Origin: Dipteronia dyeriana
Taxonomy: Eukaryota > Streptophyta > Magnoliopsida > Sapindales > Sapindaceae
DNA length: 64,000 bases
NCBI GenBank assembly: GCA_032871835.1
Contig: CM065295.1
Coordinates: 43,832,360 to 43,896,359, forward strand
Reading direction: 5' to 3'
The first letter of the stretch is position 1; every line of letters starts with the position of its first letter. The notes beneath the pieces were generated by a model. It did no database searches. It saw only the letters and a list, made by a program, of their open reading frames with translations, and was not told the origin of the DNA. Positions 1 through 11,465 of this stretch are shown here, piece by piece. Both the position numbers and the translations under genes were made by a program.

Positions 1-1480
1 CTTGTGTGTGATTATGAGTGGCTTGACAAGCAAAACTATATTGTATATCTATTTCTTTGAGAGCTACTCATGTGAGAAGTAATGATCTTGATAAAATAGC
101 TTTTATTGCTTCTAGATCATGTACTTAAGTCTTTGTAAATCTTGTTTTTAAAAATGGACAAATGCTTCTCTTATATGTTTAAGTTTGAGTTATTGAGTTT
201 GAAAGCATGAAGATTATGGATGCATCTTGAAGTTCATTGTCTAGTACATGATAGATGACCTATGGTTAGTATCCATTTTGCTTCGGCATCTACATAGAAC
301 TCAATGAGCACCTTCATGGAAAGGGCTACACACCTTGGTTGTGAAGCCGCCCAATGTTGGAAAGGGCTACACCATTGTGATGAGTGAAAGCCGTCATGAA
401 GAGTATATGCTTATGTTAGAAAAATCAAAGAAGTGTTGAAAAAGAATCAATTAAAAAAAAATTCTTTGATTCAAAGCCTAAAAAGAAATGGAGGAAGGCT
501 TAAAATGGAGAACAGTTGAAAATTGTGATTGCTCGGGTTGAAAAAAAGAAATGGAATGACGAGCCACATACACACACACGCTCACATGTTGAAATCTATT
601 CTCTTCAAAGCAAAAATCCGGATGATAATCGGTTTGACCTTGATTGGAAAAGCTTTAGATGGATAGGTGTTGAAAAAGTTTGCATGTTGATATCACAATA
701 ACTCCTTTTATATATGCTTGAAGCATTTTCACACACACACATTTTTGCTTAATTTGCTTGATTCATTAGCAATAAGAGGCTATTTTTGAGAGAATAATGA
801 AAATCTATGATTCTCTTGTTAATGTTGAAAAATAATGGTTTACATCTTTTATTGCTTGAAATGTGTGATTGTGTGATTCCCTTGTGAACAAGTTATCTTG
901 CTTATTAATATGTGGAGCATATGTTAAGGGGGAGCTTAGTTTGTTAAACTTAGTTCTCTATACAACTTGTTTGCCTACTATCTCATGATTCTATTATGCA
1001 TCCCTTATACCCTTGTAGGTATTTTCATTTGGCATTTATCTCTCTTTAGGTTGTGCAATGTGTTTTTGTCTATTCCTTGTCAAAAAGGGGGAGAAAGTGT
1101 TTTTCCTCACCACGTTAATTGCTTTTGATATAAAAGGGAGATAATCCATTTAGGGGGATAAATTTTGGCTTTTGCTTAAGAGGGAGAAAGTAAGGGGGAG
1201 AAAAATTTGTGTTTGCATGAGATAAGAAGTGTTAAGGGATCTTTTGTTTGGTATTTATATATTGTATCTCACCTATCTTCTTTGTAGAAGATTTCTTTTG
1301 GTTGTTCTTGTCTCACAGTTACTTTGAATGTGTGAAGATATTCTTGAAGACTCATAAAGATATTTTAGTCTAGAAATATCTTTGTATTGTGAGGATGTGA
1401 GAATGCAATCAACATTGATTATGAGAGATCATTGTATGGTGAGGTAGAGGTTTTGTCATGGAATAGCCAAATGGGGAGAT
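1..1480 (+). mobile_element. Sire-A: 3' internal region of a SIRE-like copia element
   Basis: This stretch has no believable gene. It aligns by eye with 49350-50400 of Sire-C: both share the block around 'gacctatggttagtatcc' (about 250 and 49609), the run of 'gggctacacac', and an AT-rich spacer. It is therefore the non-coding part between pol and the 3' LTR of a SIRE/Maximus-type Ty1/copia element that starts left of the window. Several purine tracts resembling polypurine tracts occur (about 1083-1095, 1150-1160, 1190-1202), and the true tract abuts the LTR at 1470-1480. The 3' ORF present in Sire-B and Sire-C is missing here. Confidence 0.75.
1470..1480 (+). other. Polypurine tract of Sire-A
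   Basis: The purine run 'aatggggagat' lies directly before the LTR start TGTTTGG. This is the expected plus-strand primer position and parallels 'aaagggggagat' in Sire-B and Sire-C. Confidence 0.7.
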
Positions 1481-2232
1481 TGTTTGGTTCTAGATTTGTG
1501 TTGGCTTATTCCATAACAAAACTTCATTTCTTTGTAATGCTTAGTTGCTTAAGTGGTTCGTGATGAAAAGAGCTTCAAGAAATAAAAGAAACTTCTCATG
1601 ATGGAAAGTTCGTCTTCAAGAGGATTGGTACTATTCTTGGGTGCTAAGGTATCAAGATCCTTCTTCCTCTTGCAAGGCGTAGGCGCGCACACACACAATT
1701 CATTCATATGTGTCCCTGCTTAGTTGTGCATCTTTAAATTATCACACACACACAATTCATACATTTGTGTCCCTGCATCGTAGCGCATCATTTGGTATAA
1801 CACATTCACACACTTGAAGTTGAATTCTCATGCATTGGTATGAAAGTAACATGTTTTGGAAAATGCATGATTGGAGACTATCTCTTTGCAATTTGCATTC
1901 TTGTGTGAATTGTTTTTGTTTGTTTGTATGTTTGTATAACATGGATCTTGAACTTGATTTTGGTCTTAGATTATTCATGATTGAGTTCCGGTCATTTCGG
2001 TTACTCATACTATTGATTTCAAGTTCTAAGTCAAAAGATACTACACTTTCAACTCATGTTGCATAAATTGTCTTATTCTTCATATATCAAGTAGAATTCT
2101 TATTTTCTGGGTTAATTATCTTATATTTCCATATCCGTGAGGGAGTCCGGTTCATAATCTTCAAACAGATTCAAATTCGAAGTTCGGAGGCTAAAGAACG
2201 GTCGAAGAACGTGAGGAGAGCGTAAGGGGTAA

Positions 2233-2340
2233 GGTGATATGGCTTAAGCCATCACCAAGCTCCATCCCGAGGTGGCGCGTGGCCATCTCGGCCACCAGAG
2301 TTCTCTACCCTGAGATGCCCACGCGCCATCTCATGGAGAC
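2233..2340 (+). promoter_or_regulatory. GC-rich hairpin module in the Sire-A LTR
   Basis: Three inverted repeats lie together. The first is GGTGA..TGGC-TTAA-GCCA-TCACC at 2233-2256. The second is a 10-bp stem with loop GCGTG at 2267-2291 (left arm CCGAGGTGGC, right arm GCCATCTCGG, one G-T pair). The third is a weaker copy around 2318-2340. Equivalent pairs occur in the other three SIRE-like LTRs, always upstream of a TATA-like T/A run. The role is unknown. Confidence 0.5.
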
Positions 2341-3119
2341 ACTAATGAAGGAGGGGCAAATTGGTCTTTTAGCTTTTCTCTCTTTAAAACCTCTCATTCC
2401 CTCTCATTTCTAAAGATAAGAACAAGAGCAGAAATTTTCTCTCAACATTTTGATTTTTGTTTTTGTGATAACTTCTTCATTTCCACTCCGAATCACTTGA
2501 TTCAAGAACCGATTTCGAGTGTCTTGAAGATTTCTACAAGCCCCAAGCATTTCCAGAACCAAAGGATGTCTACATCTTTCGTTGGGATCTGATCTTAACT
2601 TCGTGATTGCATCCTTGTTGGTAAAATCATCTTCTTCTTAGTTTTCTTCTTAGATCTTCTTATTGATTGATGTTATTTGATTAAGAAGTATGACTATGAT
2701 GATTTTGATATCATTTTGTGGTTTGTTGATTTGATTTTCGAGTTTAGCTAGATTTGTGATAAATTGAATGATTTGTGCTAAATTTGATAAACATGAAATT
2801 GTTTCTAGAAATCCTTTGTTCTTATGCTTGATTAATTGTTTCTAGATCTAATTTCATTTTTCTAAGAACTAGGTTTTGTTTCAATTGATTTCTATATTTT
2901 CATATCTATGTTCTTAGTTGATAACATGCTTAGGTTGTCTGGATACATTTGTGATTGTTCTTTGAAAGCATAATCTGGCCATCTAGTTGCATGTCCATAG
3001 AATTTGTTGATCATTATTTTCTATGTTGAGTGCTTGTTTGCGTTTTGCATTCATGATCACTTAGATGCCTTGTAAAGAGGTAGAAAGTCTCATATCTTAG
3101 AGTGATTCTTTGCTTTGAG

Positions 3120-3330
3120 CATTTGTAAGTCTTAGCTAGAGTCGGGAGGACTTGGATAGCTAAGCAAGTGGAAGTCTCGACAAGAGGTGTGAGACCTCGG
3201 ATTGTTGAGTAAGGAAGTCTTGACTAGAGTCGGGAGGACTCGGATAGTCGCGTAAGAAGTCTTGCCTAGGGTTGGGAGGATCTGGATTGGTGAGCAAGAA
3301 ATCTTTCTAGAGACATGGGGTATTGGATAT
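3120..3330 (+). repeat. Minisatellite (~43-bp unit) in the Sire-A LTR
   Basis: Degenerate direct repeats are built on 'gaagtcttg', 'gtcgggaggac' and 'gagcaag'. The same array sits at the same place in the other SIRE-like LTRs (29695-29945 complement, 45910-46210, 63893 to the window end). Confidence 0.7.
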
Positions 3331-3536
3331 GAAGTCGGCTTAGTAGATCACTAGGTTCAAGATAGAGTGAGAGTGAGAGCTTGTTGAGCACATGTGATTG
3401 CTTGAGAGTGTAACTCTATTTGAAATAGTGGATTTGCTTTTGCCGGTGGTTGTGGTATCAACTGTGGATGTTTTCTATTGGAGGTTTTACAACGTAAATA
3501 TTTTGTGTCATTGTTTACAATTTTCATTAAGCACTG

Positions 3537-3877
3537 TTAGAATTGCATTGTTTTTATAAGAACAATAAAGATAAAGGGAATTTCATAACTAACAAAGAAA
3601 AGATTTTGCTTTGTCTCCATCCTTAGGTATACAATATAAAGTAAGGGAGCCACAACTCCAAGGTGATTCACGTTCGTGATTAGATTAGAAGATCCTGCGG
3701 AATCAATTCGGCGCTTGTTCAATCGTCACGGGAAAAAGGTACGATACTTTTATATACATCAATTAATCTAGGGTTAAGGTTCTCGTTGCATAAAGGGAAT
3801 TTTTTTTATTTATAGGCAAACCCTAATTTCGTTTTTTTCACGCTTCCGTTGCTTTTTGAACCGTTCTTTTCCCTTCA
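3537..3877 (+). repeat. Ang-1 5' LTR remnant
   Basis: About 300 bp, from near 3580 to 3877, matches the last 300 bp of the 3' LTR (11170-11465), including 'gattttgctttgtctccatc', 'taatctagggttaaggttct' and the terminal 'cccttca'. The first ~40 bp (3537-3575) do not match clearly, so the breakpoint is somewhere in that interval. A full LTR would be about 2.4 kb. Confidence 0.8.
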
Positions 3878-3892
3878 ATTGGTATCGGAGCC
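3878..3892 (+). other. Primer-binding site (initiator tRNA-Met) of Ang-1
   Basis: 'attggtatcggagcc' directly follows the LTR end. It equals the plant consensus TGGTATCAGAGC complementary to the 3' end of initiator tRNA-Met, with one mismatch (A to G). Confidence 0.85.
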
Positions 3893-4013
3893 TAGTTGTA
3901 CCCTTGATTAATAGATGTATGTGTTCGTGAATCTTTCTTTTATTGTATATATGCATGTTTTAGAAAGAGATGGCTCTCTAGGTATTCACATATATATTTA
4001 TATTGGAATGTAT

Positions 4014-4052
<39 letters not shown>

Positions 4053-5299
4053 TTATATGTGGTTTGTTATTGCTCAATTTTGGTCATAGAATTTCAATGT
4101 ATTTTGTTTTGGGATTGTAACAAGAAGGGTGGTCTGTCAACGCCATAATTTCATTCTTGGTAGTTGTTAAGTTTTTTTATTTATTAGTTTGTTGTTGTAA
4201 TAAAAAAAACTGCACTATTGTAATAATAAAAAAAAACTGCAGTATTTTTTTTATTTAAATTCTTCTGTAATACATTCAAATATCGAAGACTCGAAGGTTT
4301 GAAGAATTAGGAGCAACCGAAACAAGTTTGGGACCGTGTGAGCCGTAACAACGAACGTGCGTGCGAAGAGCGCGCAACCACGTTTGTTGTGGCATGGGCT
4401 GAGCACGGCAGCCCTTTTGGTGGCCATGGGCTGAGCATGGCAGCCCTTTATGGGTTTGTGGCAAGCGCACACCCATGGGTAAGGGCGAGGGGTGCACACA
4501 CCCATGGGAGGTAGCCAAGGGAGTCTGAACGACGAAGGTCGCGTGAAGACTTGTTCGCCAAGAAAGGAGTTCTTGTATTCCAAGATATATGTAATTTACT
4601 TGTTTTTCTAGGATGGACTAAAATTGTAACTATTTATATTTTTTGTAAATATTGCAATGTTTGTCATTGTTTGATAACATGCCATATAGAATAGAAGTGC
4701 CACTCATATATCTCTTTTGGTATGAACATGTATACGAATGGTTTAAGTATCTAAATTGGCATCTAGATAACTTGGTAAATCATTCGTTGGAATTTGATCA
4801 CACGCCTAACACAATTGAGTGGGAGAAGGTGTTTTTGAACACCTACGGCCTCCATTTTAGTTGAGCTTTATGTTTCGTGAATAACCTCCCAAGAGATATT
4901 CATGAATGGAATTTAGCAAGATACTTCCTTACAAGGATAGACTAGACAATTAGCCCAAACGATATCTACTCCCAAAGAAGGGATATTCGTGAGAGACTAT
5001 ATTGAAGGTCGATAACTTGGTAACACACTCAATGTGAGTTTATTAATATCCTCCCAAGAGTTCTTGTTAATAAAATCACAAGGCTAAAATTGAAAATGTT
5101 TGTTGTTATGTTAACAATTAGGTGGGACGTAGTCTAACTAGTAAATATTACGAACTCCCAAAGGAGGCATGACATTTATACGTGTTGGATCACCGTTGAA
5201 TTTTTACGATTGAATTATTTCATTTAATTCAAGATAAATATTCAAAAGTGCTTTATCATGATTATTTACTTATATAATTTTTGTTATTAAAAAGAAATC
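3893..5299 (+). other. Ang-1 untranslated leader
   Basis: This is 1.4 kb without a supported gene. It holds a TA microsatellite (about 4017-4049) and a short duplicated GC-rich segment around 4395-4450 in which 'gggctgagca' and 'ggcagcccttt' occur twice. Short ORFs here show no recognisable domain. A long leader between primer site and gag also occurs in Ang-2. Confidence 0.7.
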
Positions 5300-6060
5300 A
5301 TGACCCCATCCCTAATCAATATCCTAAAAGATAATACTTTAACTAATGATAATTATGTCACATGGAAAAAGAATATTGGGCTGTTGTTGCAAGCTGAAAA
5401 GTATAAGTTGATTCTATATATTCCTTAACCACCAAACTAATGAATCTAACTTAGGAAGCAAAGAGATAAGTATCAGTAGTGGAAGTCTTCAGATGAGATG
5501 GCTAAATGTACGTTACATTATGGTCATCATCTCCGACGTGTTGCAACAGCAACATGAAGGAATGGAGACTGCTGCCGATAAAATGATGTCTCTAGAGGAG
5601 ATATTTGCTATGAGGTCTAGGATGACTAAGAGAGAGGCAGTGATTGCTTTTATGAATCTTAAGATGAAACCTGGACAGGGTGTGAAAGATCACATGATAA
5701 AAGTCATAGCACATCTAAACATTGCTGAACTGAATGGTGCTAAGATAGATGGTGAGACCAAAATTTACATGATTGACAACTCACTATCGGATTCCTTTGA
5801 TCAATTCAAGTTGGACTACACCTTGAATAATAAGGACTACACCTTGCAAGGCCTGATGCAAGATATTTAAAGCACCAAGATAATCCTTGTGAAAGGCAAG
5901 GGTAAAGAGATTCATATGCTTGGTAAGTTGCTACTGTTAAAGACCCGTAAGAAGGTCAAGAGACAACAGAAGAAAAAGCAACTTAAGCCTTCTTAGAAGG
6001 AGACCAAGAAAGTAACCAAGATCAAAGGAAAGTGTTTCTTTTGTGGTGAAAGGGTTAAAA
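5300..6060 (+). pseudogene. gag: Ang-1 gag (capsid/nucleocapsid), decayed
   Basis: The reading starts at ATG 5300 (MTPSLINILKDN...), as in copia gag proteins where a short N-terminus leads to a 'NYxxWKxxI' motif (here NYVTWKKNIG). Stops follow near 5430. The best-preserved part is 5540-5870, carrying the UBN2-type gag core (MKPGQGVKDHMIKVI, LSDSFDQFKLDY). The matching core in Ang-2 lies at 55771-56262. The nucleocapsid knuckle begins (KCFFCGE, about 6030) but breaks off, and the text jumps straight to the region after the protease. A deletion therefore removed the second half of the knuckle and the protease active site, which is still visible in Ang-2 as DSGATNH. Confidence 0.8.
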
Positions 6061-6065
6061 AAATA

Positions 6066-9000
6066 GATTGAATAAGAATGAATTTAACTTGTATTTAGGC
6101 AATGAAGCATTGGTGTCTACTAGTGTTGTGGGAGATATTAGAATCAATTTAGATTCTTATAGGCATCTAGATTTAATAAACGTTTATTATGTACCACAAT
6201 TCAAGAGAAATTTAATTTCAGTCTCTTGTCTAAATAAATTTGGATATTCGGTTACTTTTAATAAAAGGTTTTATTATTAGTAAGAATAACAAAATTATTT
6301 GCAAAGGTATATTGGAAAACGATTTATTCTATTTGCATAGAAATATCTCTCACTTGTTAGACACGGAATCAACAGAACCTAATCATAAAAGAGTAAAATT
6401 ATCAAAAGATGAAACCTACCTATGGCATTTGCGCTTAGGTCATATTAACCTTAATAGGATTAAAAGATTGGTATGTGACGGACCTCTAAGTGACTTAAAG
6501 GTAGATGATCTACCAACTTGTGAATCTTGTTTGGAAGGTAAAATGACCAAAAGGTCGTTTACGACAATAAGTGCAAGAGCCATCGAATGTTTAGGATTGA
6601 TACAAACTGATGTGTGTGGACCTGTGAGCATTCAAGCTAGAGGTGGATATGAGTACTTCATCACTTTCACGGATGATCACTCAAGATTTGGCTATGTGTA
6701 TCTCATGAGACATAAGTCGGATGCTTTTGATATGTTCAAAGCAATTAAAGCTGAAGTAGAAAATCAGCTTGGAAACGCATAAAAATCTTGAGGTCCGATC
6801 GTGGTGGAGAATAACTATCTGGTGAGTTTCAGTAATATCTTATTGATAAAGGAATAATTTATCAGTTTTCTGCACCAGACACACCTCAACAAAATGGGGT
6901 GGCAGAAAAGAGAAATATAACTCTTTTGGATATGGTTAGGTCTATGTTGAGTTATTCAACGCTCCCTAGTTCTTTTTGGGGATATGCTTTACAAACTGCC
7001 ATGTATATTCTAAGCGATGTACCATCTAAGTCGGTTCCTAAAACACCACATGAGTTGTGGACCGGGCGAAAGCCTAGTTTACAACACTTAAGGATATTTG
7101 GATGTCCTGTGCATGTGTTAAAAGGAAAGACAGAAAAGATGGAGTCCCGTTTAAAAACATGCATATTTGTAGGGTATCCAAAAGGAACAAAAATATATTA
7201 TTTTTATAGTCCTTCAGATCTTAAAGTATTTGTTTTGACAAATGCCAAATTTCTAGAAGATGACTATATGAATAATTTTGTGCCTAAAAGTAGAATTGTC
7301 CTAAATGAGCTTTTGGGAGATACAATTCCACAAGAGGTTTCGCAACCAAGCCCAATTGTAAGTTCTGTACCAACACAAGACCAACAATCTACCATACCTC
7401 ATCGTAGTGGGGGGGGGGGGGGGGGGGGGGGGGTTAGTAGACAACCTGAGAGATACATCGGTCTAGGAGAATCTATAGAGAATCTTTCAGACGATAATGA
7501 TCCCTATACGTACAAGGAAGCAATGGAAGATGTTGATGTCTCCATTGACAAAAGGCAATGCAATCCGAAATTGAATCTATGTTCAAAAACAATGTTTGGT
7601 CTCTTATAGACTTGCCTAAAGGAATAAAACCCATCGGGTGCAAGTGGGTATACAAGAGGAAAAGTGGAATGGATGGTAAGGTGGAAACCTTTAAAGCTAG
7701 ATTGGTAGCTAAAGGTTATACACAAGAGGAATGTATCGATTATGAAGAAACCTTCTCTCCTATGGCCATGCTTAAATCCATTAGGATACTTTTATCCATT
7801 GCGGCATCTCTAGACCTAGAGATTTGGCAAATGGACGTCAAGAAAGCTTTCCTTAATGGAAGTCTTGACAAAAGCATCTATATGATGCAACCATAAGGAT
7901 TCATTGAAAAGGGCCAAGAGGAAAGGGTATGCAAGTTACAAAGATCCATATATGGATTGAAGCAAGCATCCAGATCCTGGAACATATGGTTTGATCAAGC
8001 CATAAAAGGTTTTGGATTCATTCAAAACCTTGATGAACCTTGTGTATACAAAAGGATTAAAGGCGACAAGTTGGTTTTTCTAGTTCTTTATGTTGATGAT
8101 ATACTACTCATCGGAAACGATGTAGGTGTATTGACATCAATAAAAGAATGGTTAGCAAAACAATTTGATATGAAGAACTTAGGAGAAGCAAGTTATATTC
8201 TTGGTATCCAAGTCATAAGGGATAGAAAGAATAGAACGATTGCATTATCTCAAGCTTCATACATAGATAAAATCTTGTCTAGGTTTTCCATGCAAGATTC
8301 CAAGAAAGGTATATTACCTTTCAGACATGGAATCAAACTTTCTAAGGAACAAGTTCCTAAGAATGAACATGAAGAGCAATTCATGAGAAGGATTCCATAT
8401 GCTTCGGCAGTAGAAAGTCTCATGTATGCAATGCTATGTACTAAACCAGATATTTGTTTTGTTGTGGGCATAGTTAGCAGGTTTCAATCGAAGCCTGGTC
8501 CTGATCACTGGACAACAGTCAATCATATTTTCAAGTATCTTAGGAGAATGAGAGATTATATGCTTGTATACTCTGGAGTGGATTTAATTCTCAGTGGGTA
8601 TACAGATTCTAATTTTCAGTCAGATTTTGACTCTAGGAGATCAACATCAGGATCTGTGTTTACTATTGGAGGAGAGGCAGTCATATAGAGGAATATCAAG
8701 AAATCTTGTATTGCCGATTCCACCATGGAAGCCGAGTATGTTGCCGTATGCGAGGCTGCTAAAGAGGCTGTCTGCCTCCGCCAATTCCTGATTTACTTGG
8801 AAGTGGTTCCTAATGCGAATAAGCAGATCACTATCTATTGTGACAATAGTGGAGCAGTGGCTAATTCGAGAGAACCAAGAAGTCATAAGAGAAGGAAACA
8901 CATTGAAAGAAAGTATCACCTTTTAAAGGAAATTGTTCATAGGGGTGACGTGACGATTACCAAGATCGCATCAGCAGAAAATCTAGCGGATCCCTTTACA

Positions 9001-9075
9001 AAGGCTCTTCCTCAAAAAAGTTTTGATGGGCATCTAGAGAACATGGGGATGAGAGATATGACACATTTGCTATAG
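6066..9075 (+). pseudogene. pol: Ang-1 pol: integrase, reverse transcriptase, RNase H (decayed)
   Basis: Domains in order: GAG-pre-integrase with HHCC zinc residues intact (LWHLRLGH... CESCLEGK, 6420-6540); integrase core (TDVCGPVS, then [12 protein letters not shown] around 6890); a proline/serine linker interrupted by a 25-G run; RT from about 7630 (GCKWVYKRKSG, KARLVAKGYTQ, AFLNGS) with the catalytic YVDD intact near 8090; RNase H (EAEYVAVCEAAKEA, VTITKIAS, ADPFTKAL) ending at TAG 9075. Frames change near 6280, 6780, 7560 and 8690, and there are stops at about 7895. Copia pol normally acts in the virus-like particle to copy and integrate the element; this copy cannot make a complete polyprotein. 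RT and RNase H are better kept than gag. Confidence 0.88.
7409..7433 (+). repeat. Poly-G run of 25
   Basis: This is an uninterrupted G homopolymer inside the linker between integrase and RT. The surrounding codons (RSG... VSRQPERY) match the common copia text in which only a few glycine codons occur, so the run looks like slippage expansion or an assembly artefact. Confidence 0.95.
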
Positions 9076-9089
9076 AGCAAGTGGGAGAT
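9076..9089 (+). other. Polypurine tract of Ang-1
   Basis: 'agcaagtgggagat' lies between the pol stop (9075) and the LTR start. Ang-2 has the same tract ('gcaagtgggagat', 59503-59515). Confidence 0.85.
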
Positions 9090-11465
9090 TGTTAGGATTA
9101 TCCTCGATAGAAAGAGTGTAATATTGTAATTAACAATCTATTCATATGAATAAAGTGATTTCTAGTTTAACAAATCTTATAGATTTTATAGTTTAATTAT
9201 TATAATTGTCAATAGTAAATAACCATAAGGTCAAAAGACTATGAAAAAAGAAGAATTGTTTATATATCTAGATATGTATGAGGTAGACACAATTCTTTAG
9301 TTAGTCTTGAATAATATTCATAACTTAAGACAGAAGGTTGGGCGCCTTTATCTTGTCAAAGTTGTAGATTCTTTTGCTAGCATTTGAGTGGGATCAAATG
9401 TGTTATGATGAGTCTAAAATCATCAAAGTGTGGTGTCTTTGGGCAAAATAATCTAGTGCACTGGGTGCGTTGAATAGGATCAAAATGAAATACTTTATCT
9501 AGAACCGTCAATGAATAAAAGTTTTCATTTGAAGACAATCGGAGAGTCTATCTCAATCCTGAGATAAATGATGGACTTATGGTTACAAGTGTTATCATTT
9601 GAGCTATCAATGAGTACGATTATATAGCATCGTATATCCTCGATAGTTTGGTGGTTTTCATTTGTTAATCGATAGAGGACTTCATTTATAGATATGGACA
9701 TTGTGGCTCCATTTATTAAATGAGAGTAGAATATCATCATATGGATATTTTGAGGTATTGGATATTAAATTTTAACGTTAAGTTTTCAATAGTGTCTATT
9801 GAAACATGGCTTCTGAACAAATCAAAATATCCAAGTTCAAAATATGGTCATATGAGTAAATATAGTAACTTGGAGAGCTATAGGCAGTCTATGAGCTCTT
9901 GACGATTACTGAGGATACACTTTCTCTAATAAGGTTGTCTAGGGTATGAATGAGTAACATCAACTTATTGTATGTTCAATTTTAATTCTTTAGTGGAATG
10001 AACTAAAACTAAATAGATCGGACCTAAGTGAATCATTTGTTGATTGTGATTGGGTTGTGTCTATTGGAGCTTAAATTTAGATAGCCCGCCAAGATCCCCA
10101 ATCCACACGAACTTGCATGGATTACTTGATATATTCTACCGGATCAATTTAGAGGTTCATTTAGAATTGTATTAAGGCATGTGAACTTGTTTCTTTTTGT
10201 AAGAATAGGTCTAGTTCACATGACTTTTTATTAAGGTCTAATGGATTTAATAAAATAAGAAAAATAATATATGACCAATATATATGTGTTGGGCGGCAAG
10301 ACTATTTAGAATAGATTAATTATATTATTTTTATTTTATTATTTAATTAAGTAGAAATTAATTAATTTGTTGATTAATTAATTATTTAATTAAAAGTCAA
10401 AATCTTTTTCCTAGTAGGAGATGGTCTCCTAAAACTATACTATTGTTGGTAGTATAGTTATTGTTAAAGACTATATTTGGTAAATAGATAAAAAAAAGGA
10501 ATTATTTATCTAATAAAATTAGGAAGTCTTTAATATGGTTACAAATACACTATTGAGTTGGATCAGGAGTCTTGGTGTAGGAAAGAATTCTTTTTGGAAA
10601 AGGATTCTTGGTCACCAAGTAAAACTACTTAGTGGTAGAATTCTTCTTTGAACAGGATTCTTAACCACCAAGTTAATCTACCTAAGGATAGGATTCTTGT
10701 CCATCAAGTAATCCTTCTTAGGAAAGAATAAACTCTCCTAATCTACATCAAAGAGAAAAATTTGGCCAACACATATGGATATAGGAGAAGTTAAATTTCC
10801 TTTGAGATGAGGATTCTTAACTACCAAATAAATCCTTCATAGGAAAGGATTTATGATCATATATATATGAGTATGAGAAATTCGGCCAGCCCTAATTTTC
10901 TTAGTGAAGAATTCGGCCATCATAGGAATTTTGAGGGAGAAAAATCTGATTTTACTCTAGACAAAATTCGATCATCTTTAAACAATAGTGTGTGAATTCG
11001 GCCAAGTAGAGAAAAAAGAGGAACGTTTTTGTTTTCGATAGTATACTAATATCCTTTACATCAAAAGGGTTTTGTGTACAACGTCGAATCAAGGTTCACT
11101 CGAGTTTCAATCAAATTGTTTGATAATTCACAAGTGACCGGACGTTCTTGGATTTTTCTCTTGGAGGATATTTGTAACTAAAAAAGAAAAGATTTTGCTT
11201 TGTCTCCATCCTCAGGTATACAATATAAAGTAAGGGAGCCCACACTCTAAGGTGATTCAAGTTCGTGATTGGATTGGAAGATCTTACGGAATCAATTCGG
11301 CACTTGTTCAATTGTCACGCGAAAAAAGTATGATACTTTTATATACTTCAATTAATCTAGGGTTAAGGTTCTCGTTGCATAAAGGGAATTTTTTTATTTA
11401 TACGCAAACCCTAATTTCATTTTTATCACGCTTCCGTTGCGTTTTGAACCGTTATTTTCCCTTCA
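9090..11465 (+). repeat. Ang-1 3' LTR (complete, ~2.4 kb)
   Basis: It begins TGTTAGGATTATCC and ends CCCTTCA. A second copy of this LTR family lies in reverse at 19632-21837. Inside are an AT-rich segment with many TTAATTAA motifs (10310-10390), and direct repeats around 'ggattcttg..ccaccaagt' (10560-10740). Short ORFs here are not coding. The right flank 'acaat' has no partner on the left because the 5' LTR is truncated. Confidence 0.88.

Larger units (their letters stand above)
1481..3536 (+). repeat. Sire-A 3' LTR, right end missing
   Basis: The LTR starts TGTTTGG after the polypurine tract and is collinear with the other SIRE-like LTRs at 29188-31640 (-), 44151-46680 and 62037-64000. Shared landmarks in order are: a 61-bp repeat with 'acacacacaattcat' and 'tgtgtccctgcat' (1681-1810), the GC-rich twin hairpin (2233-2340), and the minisatellite with 'gaagtcttg' units (about 3120-3330). 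The sequence leaves the LTR near 3536, where the truncated 5' LTR of Ang-1 takes over. About 0.4 kb of the LTR's right end, including the U5 hairpin seen in the sister copies, is absent. Confidence 0.8.
3537..11465 (+). mobile_element. Ang-1: Angela/BARE-like Ty1/copia element, decayed
   Basis: The order is truncated 5' LTR, tRNA-Met primer site, leader, gag, integrase, RT, RNase H, polypurine tract and a complete 3' LTR. This is the Ty1/copia domain order. The integrase and RT wording (LWHLRLGH, VCGPVS, FITFTDDHSR, SFWGYAL, GCKWVYKRK) and LTRs over 2 kb match the Angela/BARE group. No target duplication can be found: the left flank is Sire-A LTR and the right flank is an Ale-type RT gene. 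I infer that Ang-1 entered the Ale-type element and that a later deletion removed the left half of that element, the first ~2 kb of the Ang-1 5' LTR and the end of the Sire-A LTR. Confidence 0.85.

Noticed and set aside
3915..4148. ORF with alternating Tyr-Ile
   Set aside because: Coded by the TA microsatellite.
4251..4583. 110-codon complement ORF in the Ang-1 leader
   Set aside because: It is made of a local GC-rich duplication and overlaps another frame; no domain and no twin in Ang-2.
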